From: Lacrimispora xylanisolvens
GTDB taxonomy: Bacteria > Bacillota > Clostridia > Lachnospirales > Lachnospiraceae
Direction of reading: 5' to 3'
Assembly (NCBI RefSeq): GCF_002934545.1
Contig: NZ_PTJA01000011.1
Location: forward strand, 124,001 to 188,000
Length of the DNA stretch: 64,000 bases
Shown: positions 24,195-31,988 of the stretch, piece after piece
Layout: each line of letters starts with the position of its first letter
How positions within the stretch are numbered: the stretch's first letter is position 1
Translations under genes and position numbers: made by a program
Notes under the pieces: generated by a model
Told to the model about the DNA's origin: nothing
What the model saw: the letters and a program-made list of their open reading frames with translations, nothing else
Database searches by the model: none

Positions 24195-25228
24195 GAATTG
24201 CTGTCATTTGCTTTACGGAGGCAGGAGCCAGTACAGCTATTACGCTGATGGAAGGACTTCTAAAAGAGGGAGAGCTTTGTGAGGGCTTTGGAAAAGGACC
24301 GGGACTAAAGCCTCTGACTTCGTCTTTGGGAGAGTGGACAAAAGAGCAATTTATTGATAAAGACGGAATTGTGTTTATTGGAGCTATGGGGATTGCAGTC
24401 CGTTCCATTGCTCCCTATATAAAAGGGAAATCGGTTGACCCTGCAGTGGTGGTATTAGATGATCAGGGGAGATTTAGTATTTCCGTGCTTTCCGGGCATT
24501 TAGGGGGAGCCAATGAACTGGCAGAACGTAGTGCCAAAATTACAGGCGGTCAGGCGGTGATTACCACTGCTACCGATATACATGGAAAATTTGCAGCTGA
24601 TTTATTTGCCAAAAGGCTGGGACTTGCCATTTCAGAACTTAACATGGTTAAAAAAGTATCAGCAGCTGTTTTAAGGGGAGAAACGGTTGGGTTTCACAGT
24701 GATTTTCCCATAGATGGAAGATTGCCGGAGGAATTAAGCTTAGATGCAAAAGGGGATACCGGTCTGTATATCACAATTGCAGATTCTGGAGAGAAGGGAA
24801 AAACAGATCATCTCCTCAGGCTTATTCCAAAGATTCTGATACTGGGAATCGGATGCAGAAAAAACACCTCTGTCACTGCCATAAAAGACGGGGTAACCCG
24901 TGTGTTAAAGGAACATAATATATCCTCTCTTGCCATAGCGGGGTGTGCAAGCATTGACTTAAAGAAAGAGGAAGAAGGACTCTGTGAATTTGCCAGAGAT
25001 ACAGGCGTTCCCTTTTATACCTATCCCGCAGAGATTCTTGCAGGAATAGAGGGAGAATTTACCTCTTCTTCCTTTGTGAAGCAGATTACAGGTGTGGACA
25101 ATGTATGCGAGCGGGCAGCACTTTGCTGTGTAAAGGAACTGGGGGGCGGAAAACTGATCGTTAAAAAAGAAGCGGCTGCCGGCGTGACAGTTGCTGCTGC
25201 AGTCTTAGATTGGAAGGTAATGATATGA
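24191..25228 (+). CDS. cbiG: Cobalt-precorrin-5A hydrolase
   Basis: This 345-residue protein opens the delta-lactone ring of cobalt-precorrin-5A and releases acetaldehyde, a step found only in the anaerobic route. The N-terminal domain has FIGAMGIAVRSIAPYIKGK and the VLSGHLGGANELAE segment. The C-terminal CbiG_C domain begins near LGIGCRKNTS (about 217-226). Both domains are complete. It overlaps cbiH by 4 bp. Confidence 0.94.
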   Translation: MRIAVICFTEAGASTAITLMEGLLKEGELCEGFGKGPGLKPLTSSLGEWTKEQFIDKDGIVFIGAMGIAVRSIAPYIKGKSVDPAVVVLDDQGRFSISVLSGHLGGANELAERSAKITGGQAVITTATDIHGKFAADLFAKRLGLAISELNMVKKVSAAVLRGETVGFHSDFPIDGRLPEELSLDAKGDTGLYITIADSGEKGKTDHLLRLIPKILILGIGCRKNTSVTAIKDGVTRVLKEHNISSLAIAGCASIDLKKEEEGLCEFARDTGVPFYTYPAEILAGIEGEFTSSSFVKQITGVDNVCERAALCCVKELGGGKLIVKKEAAAGVTVAAAVLDWKVMI

Positions 25229-25965
25229 AAACAACAGGTAAATTATATGTAATAGGAATCGGCCCCGGATCCTATGAGGATATGACAATCAGGGCGGTGA
25301 ATGCGTTAAATGACAGTGAAATCATTGTGGGATATACGGTGTATGTCGATCTTTTGCGGGAACATTTTCCGGAAAAAGAAATGCTTACTACCCCTATGCG
25401 CCAGGAGCAGGAACGGTGCCAGATGGCTATTTTAAAAGCACTGGAAGGAAAACGGGTTGCCATGGTATGCAGCGGTGATTCCGGTGTCTATGGAATGAGC
25501 GGCCTTATTCTTCAGCTGGCAAAAGAGTCACCAGACTTAGAAATTGAAGTGATTCCCGGTGTTACAGCAGCCTTAAGCGGCGGAGCGGTACTTGGCGCTC
25601 CTCTTGGCCATGACTTTGCAGTGATTAGTTTAAGCGATCTTCTTACGCCTATGGAACTGATTGAAGACAGACTGAAGAATTCTGCCCGTTCTGATATGGT
25701 GATCTGTTTATACAATCCTTCAAGCAAAAAACGGGCGGATTATCTGAAAAATGCCTGCGATATTGTACTGCAGCACCAGAAACCGGAGACGGTCTGCGGG
25801 CTTGTAAGAAACATTGGCAGAGACGGAGAAGAGATGGAGGTCTTGACTCTTTCCCAGTTAAAAGATACCAATGTGGATATGTTTACAACCGTTTACATAG
25901 GAAATTCCATGACCAGAGAGATCAATGGACGAATGGTCACACCGAGAGGATATAAAAATGTGTAA
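25225..25965 (+). CDS. cbiH: Cobalt-precorrin-3B C17-methyltransferase (ring contraction)
   Basis: This 246-residue tetrapyrrole methylase has VIGIGPGSYEDMTIRA near the start, the CSGDSGVYGM loop near residue 80 and the LCLYNPSSK..R segment typical of CbiH/CobJ. It methylates C17 and drives ring contraction. The frame is open from a TTG at 25210, but the ATG at 25225 overlaps the cbiG stop (ATGA) and follows GGAAGG, so I use it. It overlaps the next gene by 8 bp. Confidence 0.94.
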   Translation: MKTTGKLYVIGIGPGSYEDMTIRAVNALNDSEIIVGYTVYVDLLREHFPEKEMLTTPMRQEQERCQMAILKALEGKRVAMVCSGDSGVYGMSGLILQLAKESPDLEIEVIPGVTAALSGGAVLGAPLGHDFAVISLSDLLTPMELIEDRLKNSARSDMVICLYNPSSKKRADYLKNACDIVLQHQKPETVCGLVRNIGRDGEEMEVLTLSQLKDTNVDMFTTVYIGNSMTREINGRMVTPRGYKNV

Positions 25966-27376
25966 AATACTGATTTTTGGAGGGACAACAGAAGGACGGC
26001 TTCTGGCCGAATTCTGTCATGAAAACCAGCTTGAAGCATGGGTCAGCGTTGCTACCGGATATGGGAAGATGCTCCTTTTGGAAAGCAGGTTTCTCCATAT
26101 TCACAATACTCCCATGGACGCAGAAGAGATGGGAGCATTTATCAGGGAACAGGGAATTACCCTTGTATTAGACGCCACCCACCCCTATGCAGCAGAAGTA
26201 AGCCGGAATATTCTTCTTGCATGTACTAAGACAGGAACGAAACGCTTAAGGATCCTGCGGGAATCATTAAAAGGCAGCGGGGATGGAGATCATGTGGTCT
26301 GGGTGGATTCCATGGAGGAGGCCATCCGTTTTTTAAACCAGAATACAGGCAATGTGCTGGCAACTACAGGAAGTAAGGAACTTGACTGGTATACAAAGGT
26401 TGAGAACTGGGAGGAACGGGTCTATGCAAGAGTGCTTTCTTCTTCCGCCGTTCTGGCTGCCTGTGAACAGCTTGGATTTAAGGGAAACCGGATTATTGGA
26501 ATGCAGGGACCATTTTCTCTGGAACTGAATCAGGCTATGATCCGCCAGTTAAATATCCGTTATCTCGTCACAAAAGAGGCAGGTCAGGCAGGCGGTTTTT
26601 TAGAAAAGCTGCAGGCAACTTCTTTATGCAACATTACAGCCGTTGTAATCGGACGCCCCATTGACGAAGAGGGCGTGGGATTAGATGAAGTAAAGGAGAT
26701 TTTAATAAAGGGAAAGTCCTCTGAGACCTCTATCTGTAAAGGGTCCATTTATTTAATAGGAACCGGAATGGGCGGGCCGGAGCAGATGACGGTAAAAGCA
26801 TTAAATACTCTTAAAAACTGTCAGGTTGTATTCGGGGCTAAGCGGATTCTTCATGATATTGGAGACTTAAACCCTGAGATATTAAAGCTTCCCTATTATC
26901 TAAGCAAGGATATCCTTCCCTGGCTGAATGAACATGGAGAGTATCAGCGGATTGCCGTTCTTTTCTCTGGTGATGCCGGTTTTTACAGCGGTGCGGAGAA
27001 AATGGCAGCGGCTCTTTTAGAAGAACCCTATTCCCAGCTTTATGAGACTAAGATTCTTCCTGGAATTTCTTCCGTATCCTATCTATGCGCCAGACTTAAA
27101 ACCGGCTGGGAGAACGTGCGGCTGATCAGCCTTCATGGAAGAGACTGGGATCTTCTGGAAGAACTGAACCATCACCAGAGAATATTCGCCCTGCTGGATA
27201 AGCGTAATTCCGTAAATGCTTTGTGCAGTCTTTTGGAGGAGAATGGATATGAGCATGCACGTTTATCTGTAGGCGAGCGGTTATCCTACGAAGATGAGAG
27301 GATTACCACTGGCACACCTGTAACGCTTAAGAACCAGACGTTTGATATCTTATCGGCAGTATTGATTGAGAGGTAA
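25958..27376 (+). CDS. cbiJE: Fused cobalt-precorrin-6A reductase / precorrin-7 C5-methyltransferase
   Basis: This 472-residue protein joins two enzymes. Residues 1-245 are a CbiJ reductase (ILIFGGTTEGRLLAEF, LDATHPYAAEVS, TTGSKEL). Residues about 258-472 are a CbiE methylase (LIGTGMGGPEQMTVKAL, FSGDAGFYSGAEKM, LLPGISSVSYL-like). It reduces cobalt-precorrin-6A and later methylates C5. CbiE is more often fused to CbiT (CobL), whereas here CbiT is a separate downstream gene. I use ATG 25958, which overlaps cbiH by 8 bp and follows GAGAGGA. No frameshift separates the domains. Confidence 0.93.
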   Translation: MCKILIFGGTTEGRLLAEFCHENQLEAWVSVATGYGKMLLLESRFLHIHNTPMDAEEMGAFIREQGITLVLDATHPYAAEVSRNILLACTKTGTKRLRILRESLKGSGDGDHVVWVDSMEEAIRFLNQNTGNVLATTGSKELDWYTKVENWEERVYARVLSSSAVLAACEQLGFKGNRIIGMQGPFSLELNQAMIRQLNIRYLVTKEAGQAGGFLEKLQATSLCNITAVVIGRPIDEEGVGLDEVKEILIKGKSSETSICKGSIYLIGTGMGGPEQMTVKALNTLKNCQVVFGAKRILHDIGDLNPEILKLPYYLSKDILPWLNEHGEYQRIAVLFSGDAGFYSGAEKMAAALLEEPYSQLYETKILPGISSVSYLCARLKTGWENVRLISLHGRDWDLLEELNHHQRIFALLDKRNSVNALCSLLEENGYEHARLSVGERLSYEDERITTGTPVTLKNQTFDILSAVLIER

Positions 27377-27378
27377 AA

Positions 27379-27960
27379 ATGAGAGATGAATTGTTTATCC
27401 GAGGCGATGTCCCTATGACCAAAAGCGAGGTCCGGACAGTCTGTGTATCCAAACTGGAACTGTGTCCGGACTCGATTCTTTATGATATCGGAGCTGGTAC
27501 TGGCTCCGTATCCATAGAAGCATCGGGGTATTTAACCAACGGGAAGGTTTATGCTGTGGAAAAGAAGCCGGAAGCACAGGCTCTCATAGAGGCAAATAAA
27601 GAGAAATTTGCGGCGGACTGCGTTACCGTCGTAAAAGGGACTGCTCCGGAAGCGCTGTCCGGACTGGAAGTTGCTACTCACGTATTCCTGGGAGGCACAT
27701 CAGGAAATTTAGAAGAAGTTTTAGATCTTGTTTTGAAAAAAAATCCCTGGGTCAGGGTAGTTGCTAATTTCATTGCTTTGGAATCTTTATCTGAAATGTT
27801 ATTGTGGCTGAAAAAACACTCCATAGAAGCAGAGATCGTTCAGATGCAGGTTTCAAAAGCAAAAACAGCAGGCACCTATCATATGATGATGGGGCAGAAC
27901 CCAGTTTATATTATTTCCTTCGGAGGGGAGGGAGGAATGTCTTTTGAGTCAGGAAAATAA
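27379..27960 (+). CDS. cbiT: Cobalt-precorrin-6B C15-methyltransferase (decarboxylating)
   Basis: This 193-residue class I SAM methyltransferase has a DIGAGTGSVSIEAS loop (about 36-49), an acidic VEKKPEA end of strand 2 and a VVKGTAPEAL segment. CbiT methylates C15 and decarboxylates the C12 acetate. It starts two bases after cbiJE. Its C terminus overlaps cbiA by 17 bp. Separate CbiT is usual in anaerobic-pathway organisms. Confidence 0.93.
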   Translation: MRDELFIRGDVPMTKSEVRTVCVSKLELCPDSILYDIGAGTGSVSIEASGYLTNGKVYAVEKKPEAQALIEANKEKFAADCVTVVKGTAPEALSGLEVATHVFLGGTSGNLEEVLDLVLKKNPWVRVVANFIALESLSEMLLWLKKHSIEAEIVQMQVSKAKTAGTYHMMMGQNPVYIISFGGEGGMSFESGK

Positions 27961-29338
27961 AAGAATCATGCTTGCTGCACCCAAAAGCGGCAGCGGAAAG
28001 ACCATGATCACCTGTGGACTTTTACAGGCGTTACTTTTAAGAGGCATTGCCTGCCGTTCTTTTAAGTGCGGACCAGATTATATTGATCCCATGTTTCATA
28101 AGGCGGTTCTCGGCATAAACGGAGGAAATCTGGATACATTTTTCCTGGATCATGAATCGGTGAGAGAGCTTTTTCTCAGAGAATCAAAAGAAGTTCAAAT
28201 ATCTGTAATAGAAGGTGTCATGGGATATTACGACGGAATGGGTGGAGACAGTACATGGGCAAGCTCCTATGAAGTAGCCTGCGCTGTGAAAACACCGGTA
28301 GTACTGATTCTTGACTGTAGGGGCGCCAGTCTGTCTCTGGCTGCTGTATTAAAAGGTTTTTTGGAATACAGAAATGACAGCCGCATCGAAGGCGTGATCT
28401 TAAACAGGATCTCACCTGTTATGGCACAACGGCTGACTCCTCAGATAGAAGCGCTGGGAATCCGGGTGTTCGGATATCTTCCTCAATGCGACGAGGCGGA
28501 TTTTTCCAGCCGCCATTTGGGGCTGGTTCTTCCGGGAGAAGTGGAAGGACTGAAAGACAAACTAATAAAACTGGCGTGTAAGATGGAGGAAACAGTTGAT
28601 ATAGACGGACTTCTTTGGTTATCAGGAACTGCCCCGGAATTATCCCTGGAATCTGGAAAGGAAGAACGGGATGAACCAACCACATACGGTGAGAAGATAC
28701 CGGTGGGAATCGCTGTTGATGAGGCCTTTTGTTTTTATTATCAGGAAAACAGAAAGATGTTAGAGGATATGGGGGCACAGCTGATCCCCTTCAGTCCCCT
28801 TCGGGACAGCCATCTTCCAGATGGAATCTGCGGACTGATTCTGGGGGGAGGTTATCCGGAGCTATATTTAAAACAGCTGTCCGAAAATCAGAATATGCTT
28901 AAGGAAATCCGGGAGGCCAGCGAAAGCCACATTCCCATGCTGGCGGAATGCGGTGGTTTCCTCTATCTCCACGAGGAACTGGAATCACAGGAGCATGATG
29001 TCTTTTTGATGGCAGGGATTATTCCCGGCAGAGCATTTCCTGTAGGGAAATTAAAACGGTTTGGATACATAGAAGCAGCGGCGAAAGAAGATATGCCGTT
29101 TTTAAAAAAGGGTGAGTCTATCAGGGGACATGAATTTCATTACTGGGACAGTACTAACAATGGAGAACAGATGCAGGCACGAAAGCCTGGCAGGGATGCG
29201 GGCTGGGATTGTGTCCTAACCAGAGATAATGTAATGGCAGGCTTTCCTCATTTTTATTACCCTTCCAATCCCATGCTTCCCAAACGGTTTTTAGAAGCTT
29301 GCAGACAGGTTATGACACAGCAGAGGAAGAAATTATGA
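27944..29338 (+). CDS. cbiA: Cobyrinate a,c-diamide synthase
   Basis: This 464-residue ATP- and glutamine-dependent amidase has a P-loop APKSGSGKTMITCGLL (about 11-26), the FKCGPDYIDPMFH segment and a class I glutamine amidotransferase domain with catalytic Cys in LAECGGFLYL. It amidates the a and c carboxylates of cobyrinate. The start is a TTG at 27944 behind GGGAGGGAGG. The next in-frame ATG (27968) would trim only eight residues. The stop overlaps the GNAT gene (ATGA). Confidence 0.92.
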   Translation: MSQENKRIMLAAPKSGSGKTMITCGLLQALLLRGIACRSFKCGPDYIDPMFHKAVLGINGGNLDTFFLDHESVRELFLRESKEVQISVIEGVMGYYDGMGGDSTWASSYEVACAVKTPVVLILDCRGASLSLAAVLKGFLEYRNDSRIEGVILNRISPVMAQRLTPQIEALGIRVFGYLPQCDEADFSSRHLGLVLPGEVEGLKDKLIKLACKMEETVDIDGLLWLSGTAPELSLESGKEERDEPTTYGEKIPVGIAVDEAFCFYYQENRKMLEDMGAQLIPFSPLRDSHLPDGICGLILGGGYPELYLKQLSENQNMLKEIREASESHIPMLAECGGFLYLHEELESQEHDVFLMAGIIPGRAFPVGKLKRFGYIEAAAKEDMPFLKKGESIRGHEFHYWDSTNNGEQMQARKPGRDAGWDCVLTRDNVMAGFPHFYYPSNPMLPKRFLEACRQVMTQQRKKL

Positions 29339-29877
29339 AGGAATTTACCATAGTACAGGGAAGTTCAGAGGATATAGAGCAGATTGCAGAGCTTTACGAT
29401 TCGGTAAATGACTACCTGGAAAGTCATATCAATTATCCGGGCTGGAGAAAAGGAATCTATCCTACAAAAGAAGATGCACAGGCAGGAGTGAAAGAGGGAA
29501 CTCTTTATGTGCTTTGGGCAGAGGGTAAAATAGCTGGTTCCGTAATCGTTAACCGGTTACAGGAAAAGGGATATGAAACTGGATCCTGGAGTCAGGAGGC
29601 GAAACCAGAGGATGTCGCAGTTATCCATACCTTTTTGGTACATCCGGACTTCCTTGGAAGAGGGTTTGGAAAAATATTACTGGAATTTGCAGAAGAAAAA
29701 GCCAGAGAGCAGAAGAGAACCGTAATCCGCCTTGATGTAAATGAAAGGAATACGCCTGCCATTCAGCTTTACAGGAAGCTTGGTTACTGTTTTGCCGGAA
29801 AGGCGGATTTAGGTTACGGAGAGTATGGAATCCCATGGTTTGAACTCTATGAAAAGATCTTAACCAGAGAGGCATAA
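29335..29877 (+). CDS. GNAT-family N-acetyltransferase inside the cobalamin operon
   Basis: This 180-residue GNAT protein has the acetyl-CoA loop in HPDFLGRGFGKILLEFA (about 102-118) and the C-terminal VNERNTPAIQLYRKLGY segment typical of the family. It is coupled to cbiA by an ATGA overlap and lies three bases before cobT, so it is transcribed with the pathway. No known cobalamin step needs an acetyltransferase. It could act on a precursor, a side product or an unrelated small molecule. AGAGGAAG lies before the ATG at 29335. Confidence 0.85.
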   Translation: MKEFTIVQGSSEDIEQIAELYDSVNDYLESHINYPGWRKGIYPTKEDAQAGVKEGTLYVLWAEGKIAGSVIVNRLQEKGYETGSWSQEAKPEDVAVIHTFLVHPDFLGRGFGKILLEFAEEKAREQKRTVIRLDVNERNTPAIQLYRKLGYCFAGKADLGYGEYGIPWFELYEKILTREA

Positions 29878-29880
29878 AGA

Positions 29881-30963
29881 ATGAATGAAGAACTAAAGGA
29901 TTATTTATCAGCGATACAGCAGCCTGATAAGAAAGCAATGGAGACAGCACGTCTTCGCTGGGCTCATGTAGCCAAGCCCTTAAACAGCCTTGGTGTGTTG
30001 GAAGATGATATTGTAAAAATAGCGGGGATCAGGGAAAACTCACTGGTAACATTAAAAAAACGTGGACTTCTGATTCTGTGTGCAGATAACGGAATTGTGG
30101 AAGAGGGTGTTACCCAGACCGGTATGGAAGTGACTGCAGTAGTGGCGGAAAATATGACACGAGGCAACAGCAGTGTGTGTATTATGGCAAAACGGGCTGG
30201 AGTGGATGTGTTTCCGGTTGATATGGGAGTTGCAAGAGATCTGGAGTCCGGTTCCACCTATCCATTAATAAACAGAAAAATTGCATATGGAACCAAAAAT
30301 TTTAGTAAAACCAATGCAATGACCAGAAATGAAGCTGTACAGGCAATCATAACAGGAATCCAACTAATGGGAGAACTCTCAGAAAAAGGATATGATCTGG
30401 CGGCAACTGGTGAGATGGGAATTGGAAATACAACCACCAGCAGTGCGGTTGCAGCCCTTCTGCTAAAGCAGGATCCCATGGGGCTGACTGGAAGGGGTGC
30501 CGGGTTAAATGATGCTGGACTGATAAAGAAACGAAAGGTAATCCAGGAGGCGGTAGCCAGATACAGTCCCAATTGTCAGGATGAAATTGATATCCTGTCA
30601 GCAGTGGGCGGTTTTGATCTGGCCGGCATGACGGGAATCTTTTTAGGAGGAGCCATTTACCGCATTCCTGTACTTTTAGACGGCTTTATATCAGCAGTTG
30701 CGGCACTTTTGGCAGAACGGATTTATCCGGGGTGCCGGGATTTTATGATTGCCTCTCATGTATCTGCAGAACCCGCAGGACGCATTCTTCTGGAAGAACT
30801 GGAATTGTCTCCTCTTATTCAGGCTGGTATGTGTCTGGGAGAAGGGACAGGAGCGATTGCGGCTGTTCCGCTGCTCCAAATGGCGGCAGATGTATATAGT
30901 ACCATGAGCTCTTTTGAAGATATCGAGATCGAGGCTTATAAACCCATGGAGGAACCGTCATGA
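29881..30963 (+). CDS. cobT: Nicotinate-nucleotide:dimethylbenzimidazole phosphoribosyltransferase
   Basis: This 360-residue CobT enzyme activates the lower-ligand base to its alpha-riboside phosphate. The characteristic KPLNSLGVLEDDIVKIAGI start, GEMGIGNTTTSSAVAA, GRGAGL and the catalytic-Glu segment LGEGTGAIAAVP near residue 320 are all intact. It is the penultimate gene of the first cobalamin block and overlaps cobU by 4 bp. Confidence 0.95.
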   Translation: MNEELKDYLSAIQQPDKKAMETARLRWAHVAKPLNSLGVLEDDIVKIAGIRENSLVTLKKRGLLILCADNGIVEEGVTQTGMEVTAVVAENMTRGNSSVCIMAKRAGVDVFPVDMGVARDLESGSTYPLINRKIAYGTKNFSKTNAMTRNEAVQAIITGIQLMGELSEKGYDLAATGEMGIGNTTTSSAVAALLLKQDPMGLTGRGAGLNDAGLIKKRKVIQEAVARYSPNCQDEIDILSAVGGFDLAGMTGIFLGGAIYRIPVLLDGFISAVAALLAERIYPGCRDFMIASHVSAEPAGRILLEELELSPLIQAGMCLGEGTGAIAAVPLLQMAADVYSTMSSFEDIEIEAYKPMEEPS

Positions 30964-31508
30964 CTGCCCTGATTATCGGAGGAAGCGGGAGCGGAAAATC
31001 AGAATATGCAGAAAATCTGGCGGTATCTCTGGGTGGAGACAGAAACGTCTATATTGCCACCATGAAACCGTGGGATGAGGAGTGCAGAAACAGAATCTTA
31101 AGACACCGGAAAATGCGGGAAAAAAAGCAGTTTGAGACAGTAGAATGTTACCGTAGTTTAAAAAATCTGGTTTTCAAATCAAGACCTTCCGTTATTCTTC
31201 TGGAATGCATGTCCAATCTGGTTTCCAATGAACTGTTTGGCCTGTGGGAAGAAGGAGATTTACCGGTTCTTGATAAAAAAACGGCTGCAGCAGAGATTGC
31301 TGAAGGAATCTCTCATTTAGAGCTACTGACCGATCATCTGGTTATCGTGACAAATGAAGTTTTTTCTGATGGAGATCAATACAGCCCCGAAACCAATGAA
31401 TACCGCAAGGTCCTTGGAAACATCAATCAGCTTGCAGCAAACAGGGCTCATATGGTGGTGGAAGTAGTGGCAGGGATCCCCATAAAAATCAAAGAAGGAA
31501 TTAATTGA
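30960..31508 (+). CDS. cobU: Adenosylcobinamide kinase / guanylyltransferase
   Basis: This 182-residue bifunctional enzyme phosphorylates adenosylcobinamide and attaches GMP. It has the P-loop IGGSGSGKSEYAENLA (about 5-20), the RHRKMREKKQFETVE segment carrying the nucleotidylated His, and the LLECMSNLVSNELF stretch. It is full length. It closes the first cobalamin block, and its stop codon overlaps a promoter for the next operon. Confidence 0.94.
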   Translation: MTALIIGGSGSGKSEYAENLAVSLGGDRNVYIATMKPWDEECRNRILRHRKMREKKQFETVECYRSLKNLVFKSRPSVILLECMSNLVSNELFGLWEEGDLPVLDKKTAAAEIAEGISHLELLTDHLVIVTNEVFSDGDQYSPETNEYRKVLGNINQLAANRAHMVVEVVAGIPIKIKEGIN

Positions 31509-31533
31509 AAAAAATCCTCAAGTATGTTATATT
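31505..31533 (+). promoter_or_regulatory. Promoter of the hydrogenase maturation operon
   Basis: TTGAAA (31505-31510), a 17-bp spacer and TATATT (31528-31533) overlap the cobU stop. This would start a transcript near 31540 with a leader of about 135 nt. Confidence 0.55.
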
Positions 31534-31539
31534 TATCAC

Positions 31540-31636
31540 ATAGTAGCATCCTGATACCAAAAACCAGTTTTGAGGTAGAAGGTTCGGCAATTGAGGAATT
31601 GTTTGTTTGCCGCGCCTGATTGGCGCGGCTTTTCTT
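31540..31636 (+). ncRNA. Candidate structured leader/attenuator before the hydrogenase maturation genes
   Basis: Downstream of the promoter lie several competing pairings: CAATT-gagg-AATTG (31588-31601); CGGCAA (31585-31590) with TTGCCG (31607-31612); and a strong terminator hairpin that shares 31609-31612 with the preceding pairing. TTGAGG occurs twice (31570-31575, 31591-31596). No known riboswitch consensus was recognised. It may instead just be the tail of the cob transcript. Confidence 0.35.
31609..31636 (+). terminator. Terminator between cobU and the hyd genes
   Basis: GCCGCGCC / GGCGCGGC with a five-base loop is followed by TTTTCTTG. It ends the cob block and may also act as an attenuator for the hyd genes. 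Confidence 0.85.
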
Positions 31637-31676
31637 GTTCAAATGAGAAAAGGAAGACGGAAAGAAGGGGATAAGC

Positions 31677-31928
31677 ATGGAAACAAGAATTGCTGTGATC
31701 GGTATTGTTGTGGAGGAGGAAGATTCTGTAGAAATTTTAAACGAAATTTTGCATGAATACCGACATTACATCATTGGACGTATGGGAATTCCATATCCGA
31801 AAAAAGGAGTGAGCGTCATCAGCATTGCGGTAGATGCTCCTCAAAGTACCATATCCGCACTTACCGGAAAGATCGGGAAGTTAAGCGGAATCAGTTCCAA
31901 AACAGCCTATCAGAATGTGAATGCTTAG
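31677..31928 (+). CDS. TM1266-type iron-only hydrogenase system regulator
   Basis: This 83-residue protein has an ACT-like ferredoxin-fold pattern (RIAVIGIVVEEEDSVEILNEILHEYRHYIIGRMG, then a VSVISIAVDA strand and an LTGKIGKLSGISSKT helix), the form of the putative regulators found beside [FeFe]-hydrogenase genes (TM1266 family). How it regulates is not established. It lies 60 bp before hydG in the same direction. Confidence 0.85.
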   Translation: METRIAVIGIVVEEEDSVEILNEILHEYRHYIIGRMGIPYPKKGVSVISIAVDAPQSTISALTGKIGKLSGISSKTAYQNVNA

Positions 31929-31988
31929 AAGTACAAAAAAACACTGACGGGAAAGCAGATGCTGACCCAAAAGAAAGGGTGAATTACG

